Of a DNA stretch of 64,000 nt, positions 36,901-45,125 are shown one piece after another (position 1 is the first letter of the stretch; every line of letters starts with the position of its first letter). The notes under the pieces are model-generated. The model did no database searches, was not told the DNA's origin, and saw nothing but the letters and a program-made list of their open reading frames with translations. The stretch covers positions 1 to 64,000 of the IMG/VR virus record IMGVR_UViG_3300042362_000298; one strand, given 5' to 3'. The position numbers and the translations under genes were made by a program. Origin of the DNA: a virus.

Positions 36901-38468
36901 TCTTGAGCGGTTGGAGTGATCGCCTTCAGTGTATTCCTAAAGCTTTGCAGCTCCCCAACGGCTTGACCCACCTGTGCAGGGAAGTCTTGAGCAAAGCCGA
37001 GTAGCTTATAGGCTTGCCCAAACAGAAGCACTTGCTTGGTGGCAAAAGCGAACTCTCCCCCTATTTCACGGATCAAACCAGCTCCTGGCAAGTTAATCCC
37101 TCCCATCGCCCGACCGAAACCACCAAATCCCCCAAAGCCACCTCCGCCGCCTCCGCCGCCTCCGCCGCCTCCGCCGCCTTGTCCGCCTCCGGTCGCTACT
37201 AACGCCCCAGGAGCTTGATATGGAACAATTGCACTCAGAGAACGAGCGGCTCTGTACGACTGACTGTATGGGGATGGCGCCCTTCCTGCGCTTCCTCCCA
37301 TTACATCCACTTCTCTCAATGCCGAACGCACGCGGGCTTCCCTTTCCCGCCGCGCCAGCATTTCTGCCCTTGTTTCTCCATCGCGACCAAGAGCGCCTGT
37401 TGCATAAGGAGACGCGACTCTACCCACGCCAGCAGGCAGCAGCCCAGTCACTCTTCCACCGCCAAGCATTGGCATTCCCGCAGCGCCAAGATCTCTAACT
37501 TGCACTCCGCGAACAGCAGCGTTCAATCCATTGCGCACTGCATCAACAAATGCATTAGCGGCATTGCGCAAGGCTTCCTTCAGTGCTGGATTTAGAATAT
37601 CTCCAACTAAGCGCTTCTGCTCGGCAAAAGCAGAGCCGGGGAGTTGCGGGAACGCTCGTCCCGGAGCCAATGCCATGGTCGAGGTCGTGCTTACGCCTCG
37701 AGTAGGAGGAACCATGGCCTCCCAGTTAATAGCAGGAAGCCGCCTCCTCTCCGCTTCTTGTGCCCTGATCACTGCAGGGTCCATTCCGAGCATGCGGAAG
37801 ACTCCGCGAGCAAACGTATCCAACACTCTTTCAAGCTGGCCACCGCCCGGCTCATTGCGCATGCGCATTTCCATGCCAGAGGCAGTCTTGCCGACCATCC
37901 CCTGTGTGCGCATGTATTCCATCAAATCAGGGAATCCAGGAGGTACTCCGCCCTTTCCGCCTTGAACATTCGCTTTTACATTGACACTGATTCCACTAAG
38001 AGATTCCGTGACGGCCTTCTTGAACTCTCTTACGTCTGCCTGCGTAATGGAAGGCTTGATGCTTGTGCCAATACGAATTTTGCCTCCAGCATTCTCTAGC
38101 GCGGGTGAACCTTTGATAGTCTTGTTGATGCCAGCAACAACACTTAATACATCTTTCTGCGTGACAGCGGAACGAATGCTGACTGGTATTTCTACCGCTT
38201 TTGTCTTAGAAAGAGCGTCAAGCCTTGCTTGAATTTTTTCAAACTGATCCTTGGTAAGTCCGCCAACAATATTCAGTTCAATGTTAAATTTTTGACGCCC
38301 CAAGGATTGCCTAAGACTGTTCAGTTCGTTTTTTATGACAGTGCGATCAAATTTAAGCTTGATCGGCAAGTTATACCCAGCCGCCGCTTGCCCAAGCGTT
38401 GCCAGTTGATTCCTAAATGTGGACAGATCAAGACCTACTTTCAGCAGAAGTTGTGCGTCTTGTGCCAC
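33954..38468 (-). CDS. Tape measure protein (1504 aa)
   Basis: ATG 38468. The largest gene after the G/GT pair, as in lambda (gpH). A repeat-like N-terminal third is followed by an alanine- and glycine-rich run with a long poly-glycine (~37120-37190 in DNA). Then comes the conserved tape-measure domain (QVGQAVGELQSFRNTLKAIT, KGQVMSEELKGQLGDVLPGA), hydrophobic helices near residues 780-900, and long coiled coils. It sets tail length, which would be roughly 200 nm by the usual 1.5 Angstrom per residue rule. Confidence 0.9.
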   Translation of the reverse strand: MAQDAQLLLKVGLDLSTFRNQLATLGQAAAGYNLPIKLKFDRTVIKNELNSLRQSLGRQKFNIELNIVGGLTKDQFEKIQARLDALSKTKAVEIPVSIRSAVTQKDVLSVVAGINKTIKGSPALENAGGKIRIGTSIKPSITQADVREFKKAVTESLSGISVNVKANVQGGKGGVPPGFPDLMEYMRTQGMVGKTASGMEMRMRNEPGGGQLERVLDTFARGVFRMLGMDPAVIRAQEAERRRLPAINWEAMVPPTRGVSTTSTMALAPGRAFPQLPGSAFAEQKRLVGDILNPALKEALRNAANAFVDAVRNGLNAAVRGVQVRDLGAAGMPMLGGGRVTGLLPAGVGRVASPYATGALGRDGETRAEMLARREREARVRSALREVDVMGGSAGRAPSPYSQSYRAARSLSAIVPYQAPGALVATGGGQGGGGGGGGGGGGGGFGGFGGFGRAMGGINLPGAGLIREIGGEFAFATKQVLLFGQAYKLLGFAQDFPAQVGQAVGELQSFRNTLKAITPTAQEAAKSNALILDLVSKYNIPLESARGGFTKLYASMQPAGFAGEEVRDLFTGISKAAATFGMSSDKVDRVTYAFAQMASKGQVMSEELKGQLGDVLPGAMALFAEAAGFEGPNAIAQFSKALEDGAYKGQAMKDLLNNVTILLNQKFSEGARGAANTFQGSMNNMRNSLKGFYESFEPIAVQFLNSFVSPLSQGLKDATDGINAFFTGTQAKTSGGMAIANELKQLQPALQGIQNNIKQILPVFGQLIKIALEVGKIFLSVAGSPLTGYLVRVYAVVLPVITAFGILRTAVVTMLGPLGLFNAQMLLGVGRFTAFRNAMTLTGATAAQTATAIRGVNAALTGLVARTGIGLAIIGLGMLAERFLSAGAAAQTARQKMLQFADAVKALGEAGDVAGVTVELTEQKALAARIKRAQTLLSDLRAGKRSVSPQQAEELQALGLSSNMAFAQEGGQRNLTVQTMPGAISANLGAAQRGYLEAQTKIIQAERALTQARKQRVETEKGLSKIQGEPDTKGVAKEESAYNQLLQEQLQKQNEINAIGKDELSQLEAKRVLAVQLLKLRVDEINRTQTGRVRDLARSNELLEYKKIVAETDEEWKNITKEISEAATKAQELFDKIYRQDTPEMTPLRKALGDIKKETIDNIQAIDELLNYVNKRVGTRPEYKTLVTSLTQMRGGQADMTPAQQTAAAGVRVTRDIVKDLRSELQTGAQAFAPSTALAGAQAKLGPDWMQLSGQRQGEITQLAGQVDLMKPFIDMAQAIKASREELQKLTDMRYQIVPMAQAIGSSFADSFKGIVSGSMTAQQALANFFQSVGNYFLDMAARMIAKWIEMQIIGLAASLIPGIGGFFGGGARVGQSVALPSGVGIGAGGGILQNPAGQGFGTFGPNFGIRQFANGGIVNGPTMGLIGEGRYNEAVVPLPDGRSIPVEMMGGGNGDISITINVDAKGTKTEGDEGQAKALASIVSAAVQSEIVKQQRPGGLLVR

Positions 38469-38506
38469 GATTTTGCGCCAGCGTCTCTAGTTTCTTAATT
38501 CTATAA

Positions 38507-39483
38507 TCATTCTTCCTTGTTTCGCCCAGCAAAGGCTTTTATTTCGTCGGCCAACAGTGCAATCACTCTGCCGTCCATGCGTCGCGTTTTCATAAGACGC
38601 TGCATAATAATCAGGGTGGCATCAGTAATGCCGTCCTCTTTTTTAATGGCTTTGGTGTCGAATGGCAGGAAATGCTCTGCTTTGACGGTGCTCTTTTTGC
38701 CCGCCATCATTCCCGCCACCATCGTCCCAAGTTTGGCGATAGCAACGCTTTCTATGTTGTGCTTGGCAATATCGTGCTTCTCAAGATATTTGAGAGCCGC
38801 TTTGACATCGCGAATAGACTGCTTGCCAAATTGATCCGCATGCCATCTATGGTCTTTCAAGTCGGAGGCTGAAAGGCGAAAATAGATGTCGTTCCAATTG
38901 GTAAGAGCCTGTAAGAATTTCCTAGCCCGATCTTCTAACTGTTCTGCGACAGACCCTGGGGCTTGCTCTTCGCTTTTTTTGCTGCATCAGCGGCCTCCTT
39001 AACTTCCGCATCTTGCTCGGCAGCAATAAATTCCACCACTTTGGAGATGGCGGCGCGAGGCAGCCCTTTAGTGTCGTCCAGCTCCCAATCGCCCAGATCG
39101 GTCCACTTACCATCAATCATGCCTTGGCCGCGTGAGCGCACAAAGGCCGTCACCATGCGAGCATTTGTAGCCTCAACGGACGTGCCGCTGGTAATCATGG
39201 CCATGGTTTCGTCGGTGAAGTCAGAAAGCAATTCTGCTTCGGTGATAGAACTGCCGCCTTGCAACAGCGCAAATGCCTCATCGAGAGGAATGTCTTTGCT
39301 CGTGGCGATGCGCTTGGCCAGTTGCACGGCACGAATGGTCGCTTGGCTTTGAAGCTTACTGATCTCCTCCTGTTCAATAGCTTCAGCCACAAGCCAGCCA
39401 TTGTATTTCTTCAGGCGAATCTCAGGCGTCAGTTGAAAATAGTCTTCAGCCTTGGTTTGCAGAAGGAAGCTGTATTTGCTCAT
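38507..39483 (-). CDS. Tail chaperone GT by -1 frameshift
   Basis: The G frame (39483 to 38935) ends ...AAKKAKSKPQGLSQNS. A run of seven A residues (minus strand, 38980-38974, within GCAAAAAAAGCG) allows a -1 slip into a frame that stays open to 38507. The fused part reads SEEQAPGSVAEQLEDRARKF and continues into DHRWHADQFGKQSIRDVKAA. Product about 325 aa. This equals lambda gpGT, the tape-measure chaperone. Confidence 0.75.
38935..39483 (-). CDS. Tail assembly chaperone G (182 aa)
   Basis: ATG 39483 (MSKYSFLLQTKAEDYFQLTP). An alpha/beta N-terminus and a helical, lysine-rich C-terminus (EVKEAADAAKKAKSKPQG), with the slippery A7 twelve codons before the stop. The position between tail terminator genes and tape measure is that of lambda gpG. 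Confidence 0.75.
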   Translation of the reverse strand: MSKYSFLLQTKAEDYFQLTPEIRLKKYNGWLVAEAIEQEEISKLQSQATIRAVQLAKRIATSKDIPLDEAFALLQGGSSITEAELLSDFTDETMAMITSGTSVEATNARMVTAFVRSRGQGMIDGKWTDLGDWELDDTKGLPRAAISKVVEFIAAEQDAEVKEAADAAKKAKSKPQGLSQNS

Positions 39484-39709
39484 GATCAAGAATGTTCAAC
39501 AGGGCATTGAATACTTTCACCCGTTCATGGCTTGAGCGAAACTCCTTAGGAATTTCTACCAAAAACGAATGATTGTCGTCTGCAATTCTAATGGTCGATT
39601 CCCTGCAGGAAATCAAGCACAACACACCTGCTTGCAAAGCCATCCCTTCTATTTCATTGTTGATTGCATGAACCGTAGAGTCGGGACTGTGGAGGTAGTC
39701 AATTTTCAT
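39446..39709 (-). CDS. Small hypothetical protein (87 aa)
   Basis: ATG 39709 overlaps the upstream TGA by ATGA; the gene runs 38 bases into gene G. MKIDYLHSPDSTVHAINNEI, CRESTIRIADDNHSFLVEIP and a C-terminal helix. It lies where some siphophages encode a second tail-completion factor. Not recognised. Confidence 0.5.
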   Translation of the reverse strand: MKIDYLHSPDSTVHAINNEIEGMALQAGVLCLISCRESTIRIADDNHSFLVEIPKEFRSSHERVKVFNALLNILDHEQIQLPSANQG

Positions 39710-40167
39710 TTTGTTCCCAGCGCAGCTTTTATCCTTTTCAGTAATGCCATTTCGGGAGTACTGCCCTTAAATTTCTGCGCAAATGCAAGCTCGTCTGTCC
39801 ATGGACGACCAGTGCGATTGGTGCCTTTACCTTCGTGGACATAATAGGCATAGTATTGCCCCGAACTGTTTGTCGCGTCCCAGTTCCAATCCGCCGTTGC
39901 TAGGTTCTTGGACAAGGTAAAGTTGTAGCTGTTAATGCCACTTTCGTACAACGCTCCCAAGTCGTAAATGTCTCGAGGGGAGTTAACAGTTTCGCCGTTC
40001 TTCCTGCGAGTTTCACCATCGTACTGCCATCGCCCCATCTCCCTGAACTGATCGTCCCAATAAGCGCCAGTAATGTCTTCCTCCGCCCATTGCTCAAAAG
40101 CATCAACAAGTTTTGCGACTAATTTTTCGGCATTGGCAATGGTGCCGCCAAGAATAACGGCGCTCAT
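39706..40167 (-). CDS. HK97 gp10-like/neck or tail completion protein (153 aa)
   Basis: ATG 40167 (MSAVILGGTIANAEKLVAKL) overlaps the previous stop. A helical start, RDIYDLGALYESGINSYNFT and QYYAYYVHEGKGTNRTGRPW are typical of head-tail joining or tail-completion proteins of siphophages. Order supports this. Confidence 0.6.
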   Translation of the reverse strand: MSAVILGGTIANAEKLVAKLVDAFEQWAEEDITGAYWDDQFREMGRWQYDGETRRKNGETVNSPRDIYDLGALYESGINSYNFTLSKNLATADWNWDATNSSGQYYAYYVHEGKGTNRTGRPWTDELAFAQKFKGSTPEMALLKRIKAALGTK

Positions 40168-40571
40168 GCTGCTAACGGGCGAAGAATGAGATCGGGCACA
40201 ACAAAACGGCAACGTTCATAAGCCACGTCATCGCCAGGAAAATATCTAGGCGTGGCATCAGGAAATCTCCGCACCATTCTGTCCATAGCCAAGGCAAGAG
40301 TATCAGAAGAAGGCGTGTATTGCATCAAGATCACCTCCCAAAGCTGATTAACTTTGACAGTCCCTCCCAGCGGCGAACCGGGCCGCAAGTCAGGGAACTG
40401 CCTCATGGTCACTTCCAAGCCTTTCACTTTCCACTCAGCAGGTACACCCTGTTGTCCCACCACATACACCGCAGGAATTTCCGTAGCATCCGGCAAGATG
40501 TATTCGCCAATCAAGTCGGGGCTAGCCGAAAGCAAAGTGACGATAGTATCGCGAAACTGAGCAATGTTCAC
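40164..40571 (-). CDS. Tail terminator-like protein (135 aa)
   Basis: ATG 40571 (MNIAQFRDTIVTLLSASPDL). The alpha-beta pattern with PAVYVVGQ, NQLWEVILMQYTPSSDTLAL and AMDRMVRRFPDATP fits lambda gpU/HK97-type tail terminators. It lies below the tube gene's terminator. Confidence 0.55.
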   Translation of the reverse strand: MNIAQFRDTIVTLLSASPDLIGEYILPDATEIPAVYVVGQQGVPAEWKVKGLEVTMRQFPDLRPGSPLGGTVKVNQLWEVILMQYTPSSDTLALAMDRMVRRFPDATPRYFPGDDVAYERCRFVVPDLILRPLAA

Positions 40572-40574
40572 AAT

Positions 40575-40600
40575 AAAAAAGCCTGCCGTATAGGCAGGCT
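40575..40600 (-). terminator. Rho-independent terminator after tail tube gene
   Basis: Minus strand AGCCTGCC-TATAC-GGCAGGCT (8 bp) followed by TTTTTATTG. It would limit transcription from the capsid/tube genes into the tail-assembly genes. Confidence 0.85.
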
Positions 40601-40627
40601 AGCAAAGAAACAATGGAGAAAGAATGG

Positions 40628-41206
40628 TCAGGAGTTGGGAGCGCTCGGGATGATGCTGCCAGTCTCTTCAGCGTTCTGGTGAATGCCGATGCGACCACGA
40701 CTGATCAGATCGAACGTAACTTCAACGAGGTTGTCAGCGGGATAGCTCTCGTTGTAGTTCATTACGCGACCAACGTAAGCCACGCGATCGTAGTAGTAAG
40801 TGGTGCCGGAAGCGCCCAGTTGCTTGTTGATTTCAACGTACACTTCAGAGTTCTTGTCGTAGCGCGAAGCGCTAATCACTTGGAAGGCTTCGTCAAAACT
40901 ATTGGGCAGGAACACAGTGCCGTCCACGTCCTTCTGGAAGTAGGAAGTGACGGAAGCAGTGGCTTGAGAGGTGACGATAACGCTATCAGAGAAGCCGCCG
41001 CCGCCAAGCAGGTAGAATTCCGTGTTGCCATCGTTAAAGGCCACAGAAGCCGTCGTAGCGGCCTGCAGCGTGTAAAGGGTGGGAGCGCCGCTAACAGTGA
41101 AGGTGGCGCCACTCTGGGTGATCACAGGGCGGGCAACGCCTGCAATCGAGCCAACACGCACAATAACGTCTTGGCTCTTAACCAGTTCAGTCGGATGGTA
41201 GAGCAT
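40628..41206 (-). CDS. Major tail tube protein (192 aa)
   Basis: ATG 41206 (MLYHPTELVKSQDVIVRVGS). Beta-rich, with FLPNSFDEAFQVISASRYDK and VAYVGRVMNYNESYPADNLV. The size, place after the connector genes and strong terminator behind it fit a highly expressed tube protein. Confidence 0.65.
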   Translation of the reverse strand: MLYHPTELVKSQDVIVRVGSIAGVARPVITQSGATFTVSGAPTLYTLQAATTASVAFNDGNTEFYLLGGGGFSDSVIVTSQATASVTSYFQKDVDGTVFLPNSFDEAFQVISASRYDKNSEVYVEINKQLGASGTTYYYDRVAYVGRVMNYNESYPADNLVEVTFDLISRGRIGIHQNAEETGSIIPSAPNS

Positions 41207-41242
41207 GAGAAAAGCCTCAATGGGAAAGAAAATGGTTAAGCG

Positions 41243-41632
41243 TCAGACGTTCTGTACGCTTCCTTTACCAACCAGTCTAAAAATGCCTCTGATTGGTGTG
41301 CCAAGAAATTGCCAATAGTGCTCAGCAATTTGTTCGTTCGGCAACAGTTCAAACCGCCCCTCTCTACCATTGATCGTTGCTGCAGCGGAGCTTCCAGGTG
41401 TAATTCCAGAAAGCGTTAGGGGGCCGGTTAACTTGCCCTCCATATACACTGCGGTGGCATCGGCCCCAAGCAAATAGTCAAATCGAGGATTGTTCTTTTG
41501 CTTAAGAGAGGCGTAGTAAGTGATGCCAGTGGCCATGGCGATGTAGTTGCCAGTGCCTGAGTCGGTGACGTATCCAGACGCCACCTGCCAAACCAAAGTG
41601 GCATTAGCAAGTGGCGACAGGACATTGCTCAT
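41243..41632 (-). CDS. Head-tail connector or minor structural protein (129 aa)
   Basis: ATG 41632, overlapping the upstream stop. MSNVLSPLANATLVWQVASG, YIAMATGITYYASLKQKNNP and EQIAEHYWQFLGTPIRGIFR. Beta-rich; it lies between the DUF4054-like gene and the tube gene, so a head completion role is likely. Confidence 0.55.
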   Translation of the reverse strand: MSNVLSPLANATLVWQVASGYVTDSGTGNYIAMATGITYYASLKQKNNPRFDYLLGADATAVYMEGKLTGPLTLSGITPGSSAAATINGREGRFELLPNEQIAEHYWQFLGTPIRGIFRLVGKGSVQNV

Positions 41633-41943
41633 ACGACGAAACCAACTGTGGTAGATCCGGCGACGGTATCAAGCATGCGTTTGAACTCTTGGCCATATTG
41701 CGTGGCTTCGAGCCCATTGCCATATACTTTGCCTTCTGTGGCACCAATTTGAATGCCCATTTGTGCAAGTTGAATGGCAATAATGTGAGCTGCGAGATGC
41801 TTGACGGCTCTGTCAGTTTGAGTGCCAAACACATCGATGGTGGCATCCGCTGCAGCTTCGTCAAGGGCTCCGTTCACGATTCCCGATGGGTGGGGAGTGA
41901 ACTCAGGGAAGCGATCTAGAAAAGTAGCGTAGGTGACGGCCAT
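41629..41943 (-). CDS. Head-tail connector (DUF4054-like, 104 aa)
   Basis: ATG 41943 (MAVTYATFLDRFPEFTPHPS). FLDRFPEF, an AADATIDVFG...HLAAHIIAIQLAQ helix and YGQEFKRMLD match the helical gp6-type connectors annotated DUF4054. It would bind below the portal. Confidence 0.7.
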   Translation of the reverse strand: MAVTYATFLDRFPEFTPHPSGIVNGALDEAAADATIDVFGTQTDRAVKHLAAHIIAIQLAQMGIQIGATEGKVYGNGLEATQYGQEFKRMLDTVAGSTTVGFVV

Positions 41944-41945
41944 GA

Positions 41946-42332
41946 TCAGACCTTCCCTGCTTTAATGTTTTCCAGACGTTTATTAATGGCATTTCTGATT
42001 CTCACGCGACCCTCTTTCCCTTTCCATTGCAGAAGCTGATCCTCGTCATGCATGATTTCAAGCAGACGGAACGCTTCGTTCAGTGGTAGTTGGATGAGAG
42101 TGTCGATGCTCGTGGGAATCTCCTGGACCGTAGCCTGTTCCTTCACTTCCTCAATGGCTCCAAGGGCCATAAGCCGCTTGACGGTGCCATTTTTGCGGGC
42201 AATATCCCACTTGGTTTCAGGAACATCAGTGTTAACGCCAGGACTGAGCTGAATCATGCCAGCGTCAGTGATAATGCCAAACCCTCCCTCACGCGGCGGA
42301 TTTTCAAGTTCAGGGCGATAAGCAATCAACAT
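41946..42332 (-). CDS. Structural or head-region hypothetical protein (128 aa)
   Basis: ATG 42332 (MLIAYRPELENPPREGGFGI). Beta-rich start with LSPGVNTDVPETKWDIARKN, then a helical end (RLLEIMHDEDQLLQWKGKEG). It recalls small head proteins next to major capsid genes in related phages. No sure family. Confidence 0.5.
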   Translation of the reverse strand: MLIAYRPELENPPREGGFGIITDAGMIQLSPGVNTDVPETKWDIARKNGTVKRLMALGAIEEVKEQATVQEIPTSIDTLIQLPLNEAFRLLEIMHDEDQLLQWKGKEGRVRIRNAINKRLENIKAGKV

Positions 42333-42383
42333 TTGTGTTCAAAAGAACTGTTCATTAGCTTAACGCCCATCACTTACCTATCC

Positions 42384-43289
42384 TCAGGGAGCCTGCAAGT
42401 ACAGGACGCTCTTGGGATAGTAGAGGGCCACGCCACCCACGCGAGCATGAGCAGGAACGATGAATTCCAGACCACGCTGCTGAGGCGGGAACAGCTCAAG
42501 CGGCTGCGGAATGTGCAGTTGCACTTTCTGCGGATCGCGCTTGTAGAACACCATGCGGTTCTTCGACAGGGTGCTCTTGTCCGCGTCGAGCTGGTTGATG
42601 GGCTCGATATTGCGGATGTAGGGGTTGGTGCGCAGGAAGTATTCCATCACGGTCACGTCCGAAGAATCGGAATTGCGACGAGTGGAGATGGTGTTGTAAT
42701 CTTCCCAAGCCATGAGGATGGTATCGGGCTGCTCCTTCATGTTGGAACCGTTGATGATGGCAGTAACGCCATAGTTCAGCAGGTCCAGCATTTCTTGAGC
42801 AGTGGTGCCGCTATCGGTGAACCACTTGTCAGCAGCAACAACGTCAACAGTGGCGTTGTTGAAGAAGCCTTGCAGGCCAACGGAAGATTCGCCAAACATG
42901 GCCACTTCTTCCACTTTCTCTTCGTAAGCACGACGAACGGCAGAAGCGCGACGCTGCTCGAGAGCGATGTTGGCCATTTGAGCGGCCCGCAGCTCTTGAA
43001 CCGTGTAGCCGAAGGAACCACCAAACGAGCGAATGTTGATGCTCTTCTCGACTTGGCTGATGTCGGCGCGGGGCAGATCGTCAGCAGCGTCAGCGATGAG
43101 TTTGAATTCGCCAGTCGCGTCCATCACGCGATAGGTGAAGGTTTGAGCGCCAGGACCAGCTTCGCTGGTAACAGGCAGAATGGTGGGGTATTTGATGTCG
43201 GCATAAGCGACTTCAAAAACTTGAGGGCGGATGTACTCAAGCTGACGCTCGAGAAACAGACCCGCTTCATCCATACGGAAATCAGACAT
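42384..43289 (-). CDS. Major capsid protein (301 aa)
   Basis: ATG 43289 with a good Shine-Dalgarno (AGGAGG). It has a long N-terminal arm, RSFGGSFGYTVQELRAAQMA, a helix with ALEQRRASAVRRAYEEKVEE, NTISTRRNSDSSDVTVMEYF and a C-terminal beta part. This order is that of DUF2184-type capsid proteins of the HK97 fold. It follows the protease/scaffold and decoration genes as expected. Confidence 0.75.
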   Translation of the reverse strand: MSDFRMDEAGLFLERQLEYIRPQVFEVAYADIKYPTILPVTSEAGPGAQTFTYRVMDATGEFKLIADAADDLPRADISQVEKSINIRSFGGSFGYTVQELRAAQMANIALEQRRASAVRRAYEEKVEEVAMFGESSVGLQGFFNNATVDVVAADKWFTDSGTTAQEMLDLLNYGVTAIINGSNMKEQPDTILMAWEDYNTISTRRNSDSSDVTVMEYFLRTNPYIRNIEPINQLDADKSTLSKNRMVFYKRDPQKVQLHIPQPLELFPPQQRGLEFIVPAHARVGGVALYYPKSVLYLQAP

Positions 43290-43303
43290 TGGAGGGCCTC
43301 CTA

Positions 43304-43864
43304 TCAGGTGTCAGCGGTGAGGGTGAACGAAGGACCGTTCAGCTCAACGATCGCCAGGCCAGAGCCGGTGACGGAGGTGAGATAACGGGCATTCGACAGA
43401 ATCGCGCTCTTGCCGGCAATGGCATCGCCAGTGAGCTGACCGGCATACTTGACGCCAGTAGCAGTGTGGATGACGCGCACGGCAGTCGCCGGAGTGCAAG
43501 TGCCATGAACATACAGGGCAACGGCGCCTTCGTTGGCCACGTTGAGCACTTGCTCGTCCTTCACGCCGGGGCGGCTGTTGGAATCTTCAGCAGTTTCGTC
43601 AACGTAGGTGAGCACGTTCACGCCCACGACGGTTTCGCCAGTGCCGCCAATGGTCTTAGCGGAGTTGGCGACAGTGCCGCCAGAGTTGTACACCACAACA
43701 TTACCGAAGGCCAGGACGGCGTTGGTTTCGTTGATGTAGGTGCCAATAGTGTTGTCACGGATGTCGGAAAGTTGACCTTCCAGCAGTGCGGTCAGCTCAA
43801 GCGCATAGCTTTGCTGCACGCCACCTGCCGTCCCGGAACTCACCGAAGAAAAAACGACGGCCAT
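43304..43864 (-). CDS. Head decoration/structural protein (186 aa)
   Basis: ATG 43864 (MAVVFSSVSSGTAGGVQQSY). A beta-rich protein with many Gly/Val/Thr residues (NAVLAFGNVVVYNSGGTVAN, GALYVHG-like turns). The position between scaffold and major capsid genes is typical for decoration or cement proteins. Confidence 0.6.
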   Translation of the reverse strand: MAVVFSSVSSGTAGGVQQSYALELTALLEGQLSDIRDNTIGTYINETNAVLAFGNVVVYNSGGTVANSAKTIGGTGETVVGVNVLTYVDETAEDSNSRPGVKDEQVLNVANEGAVALYVHGTCTPATAVRVIHTATGVKYAGQLTGDAIAGKSAILSNARYLTSVTGSGLAIVELNGPSFTLTADT

Positions 43865-43866
43865 AA

Positions 43867-45063
43867 TCAGCGCTCCTTAGTAACGGAGAGGGGGTTTTTC
43901 CAAGCGTTCTGCAGATTGTCCATGTAGGACGCAGGAGCAGAAACAGGGGTGGCAATGGATGCCACAGCTTTGCGCAGTTCGTCGGTCGAGGCGGAGTCGC
44001 TGCGAGGAGCAGCTTCAGCCAGCGTGTCGAACATTGCTTGAACGTAATCGTCGGAACGCTCCGACAGATCAGCGTCGCCACGAACAGCTTTGATCGAGGC
44101 TTCCATGATCTCACGGGCGCTCTTGCCGGCAAAATCAAACTCACTATCCAGATTGGTGCGAGCTTTGTCAATGAGGGCAACGCGCTCTTCAACAAGCGAA
44201 TCAATATTCACTTGACCAGCAACAGTCAGATCGGCCTTAGCGGCTTCCAGCTCTTGCTCGAGGGCATCAGCGCGACCTTCGGCAGCGTCGCACTTGCCTT
44301 GCATCTCTTTCTTCATGGCATCCATCTCTTCCTTCATTTTGGAAGCGTTGGACATCATTTCATCATATTTGCGTTTCATATCGGCATAACTTGCCTTCGC
44401 GTCTTCACGCTCAGCCGACACAGCGGCTGCAAGGGCAGAATCAGCCTCAAAGGAAACGCCGTCAAACACGATGTTTGCGGACATAACTTCTCCTAAGTGA
44501 GAGTTGATAAGTTCGGTCACAGCGGCATCCGCTGAATCGAGCATGAGGCGAACATTAGGGCCGCCCCTGGCTCTTTTGACAATGGCAACATGGTTACCTC
44601 GGATGTTTCTTTGGTAACCGTCGTAATGCTGACCATCAGGCGTAGTGCCTGGCTCGTCAACATAATCGACCTTGTATCCACAAGACACTTCGCGAACATT
44701 GCCGCGCATAATCTCTTCAACCGTCTCCTTATCGGTGACGGTCAGCGTGGACTCAACGAAGCCATCGGAATACGAGACATCTGCACTGGTAAAGCCAATT
44801 GCATAGTCCTTAGTGTTTGACGCATCAAGCAACACGGGAGGATGCTCTTTCGTCACACATTTTTCCCTAAAGCTATCGAGAGCCTCTTTCGAGGCAACCT
44901 CTTGCTCGGGCCTGTATTCCAAGCGGATACCACCACTTGCATCCGTGTACGACTGGATGCCCGTACGCGCAATGCGAGCACGAACCTTCAAGTAGCCCTC
45001 TTCGGTGATTTGGTAATCACTAATTTGGGATACGTCGTAGCGAAAGCATGGGCGTGAATCCAT
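43867..45063 (-). CDS. Capsid protease-scaffold (DUF2213-like, 398 aa)
   Basis: ATG 45063. The N-terminal ~180 residues have RARIARTGIQSY, LTVTDKETVEEIMRGNVREV and YQRNIRGNHVAIVKRARGGP, the DUF2213/prohead-protease pattern. Residues ~215-290 are a coiled coil (MKRKYDEMMSNASKMKEEMD) serving as scaffold. Protease and scaffold fused in one chain is common in this group. It would mature the capsid. Confidence 0.75.
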   Translation of the reverse strand: MDSRPCFRYDVSQISDYQITEEGYLKVRARIARTGIQSYTDASGGIRLEYRPEQEVASKEALDSFREKCVTKEHPPVLLDASNTKDYAIGFTSADVSYSDGFVESTLTVTDKETVEEIMRGNVREVSCGYKVDYVDEPGTTPDGQHYDGYQRNIRGNHVAIVKRARGGPNVRLMLDSADAAVTELINSHLGEVMSANIVFDGVSFEADSALAAAVSAEREDAKASYADMKRKYDEMMSNASKMKEEMDAMKKEMQGKCDAAEGRADALEQELEAAKADLTVAGQVNIDSLVEERVALIDKARTNLDSEFDFAGKSAREIMEASIKAVRGDADLSERSDDYVQAMFDTLAEAAPRSDSASTDELRKAVASIATPVSAPASYMDNLQNAWKNPLSVTKER

Positions 45064-45090
45064 AAATACATACTACAAGCAAAAAGCAGC

Positions 45091-45121
45091 TATGATGCAA
45101 CAAGCGATTCACATGCGAATC
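45091..45121 (+). promoter_or_regulatory. Promoter and palindrome before GIY-YIG/XRE pair
   Basis: TATGAT at 45091-45096 is a plausible -10 for the plus-strand pair. GATTC-ACATGC-GAATC (45106-45121) is a dyad between it and ATG 45126, a possible operator for the XRE protein encoded downstream. Confidence 0.4.
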
Positions 45122-45125
45122 AAAA

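Noticed and set aside
37120-37190. Tandem CCG/CCT repeats resembling a microsatellite or CRISPR-like array
   Set aside because: They encode the poly-glycine stretch of the tape-measure protein; no spacers are present. No CRISPR array was seen anywhere in the window.
34341-38498. Several plus-strand open frames of 60-150 codons across the tape-measure gene
   Set aside because: They are shadows on the opposite strand of a 1504-codon gene with clear conserved domains, have low-complexity products and no upstream signals.
42090-43385. A 431-codon plus-strand frame
   Set aside because: It is exactly antisense to the major capsid gene and its neighbours, which have strong family signatures and Shine-Dalgarno support; the product is Val/His-rich without motifs.
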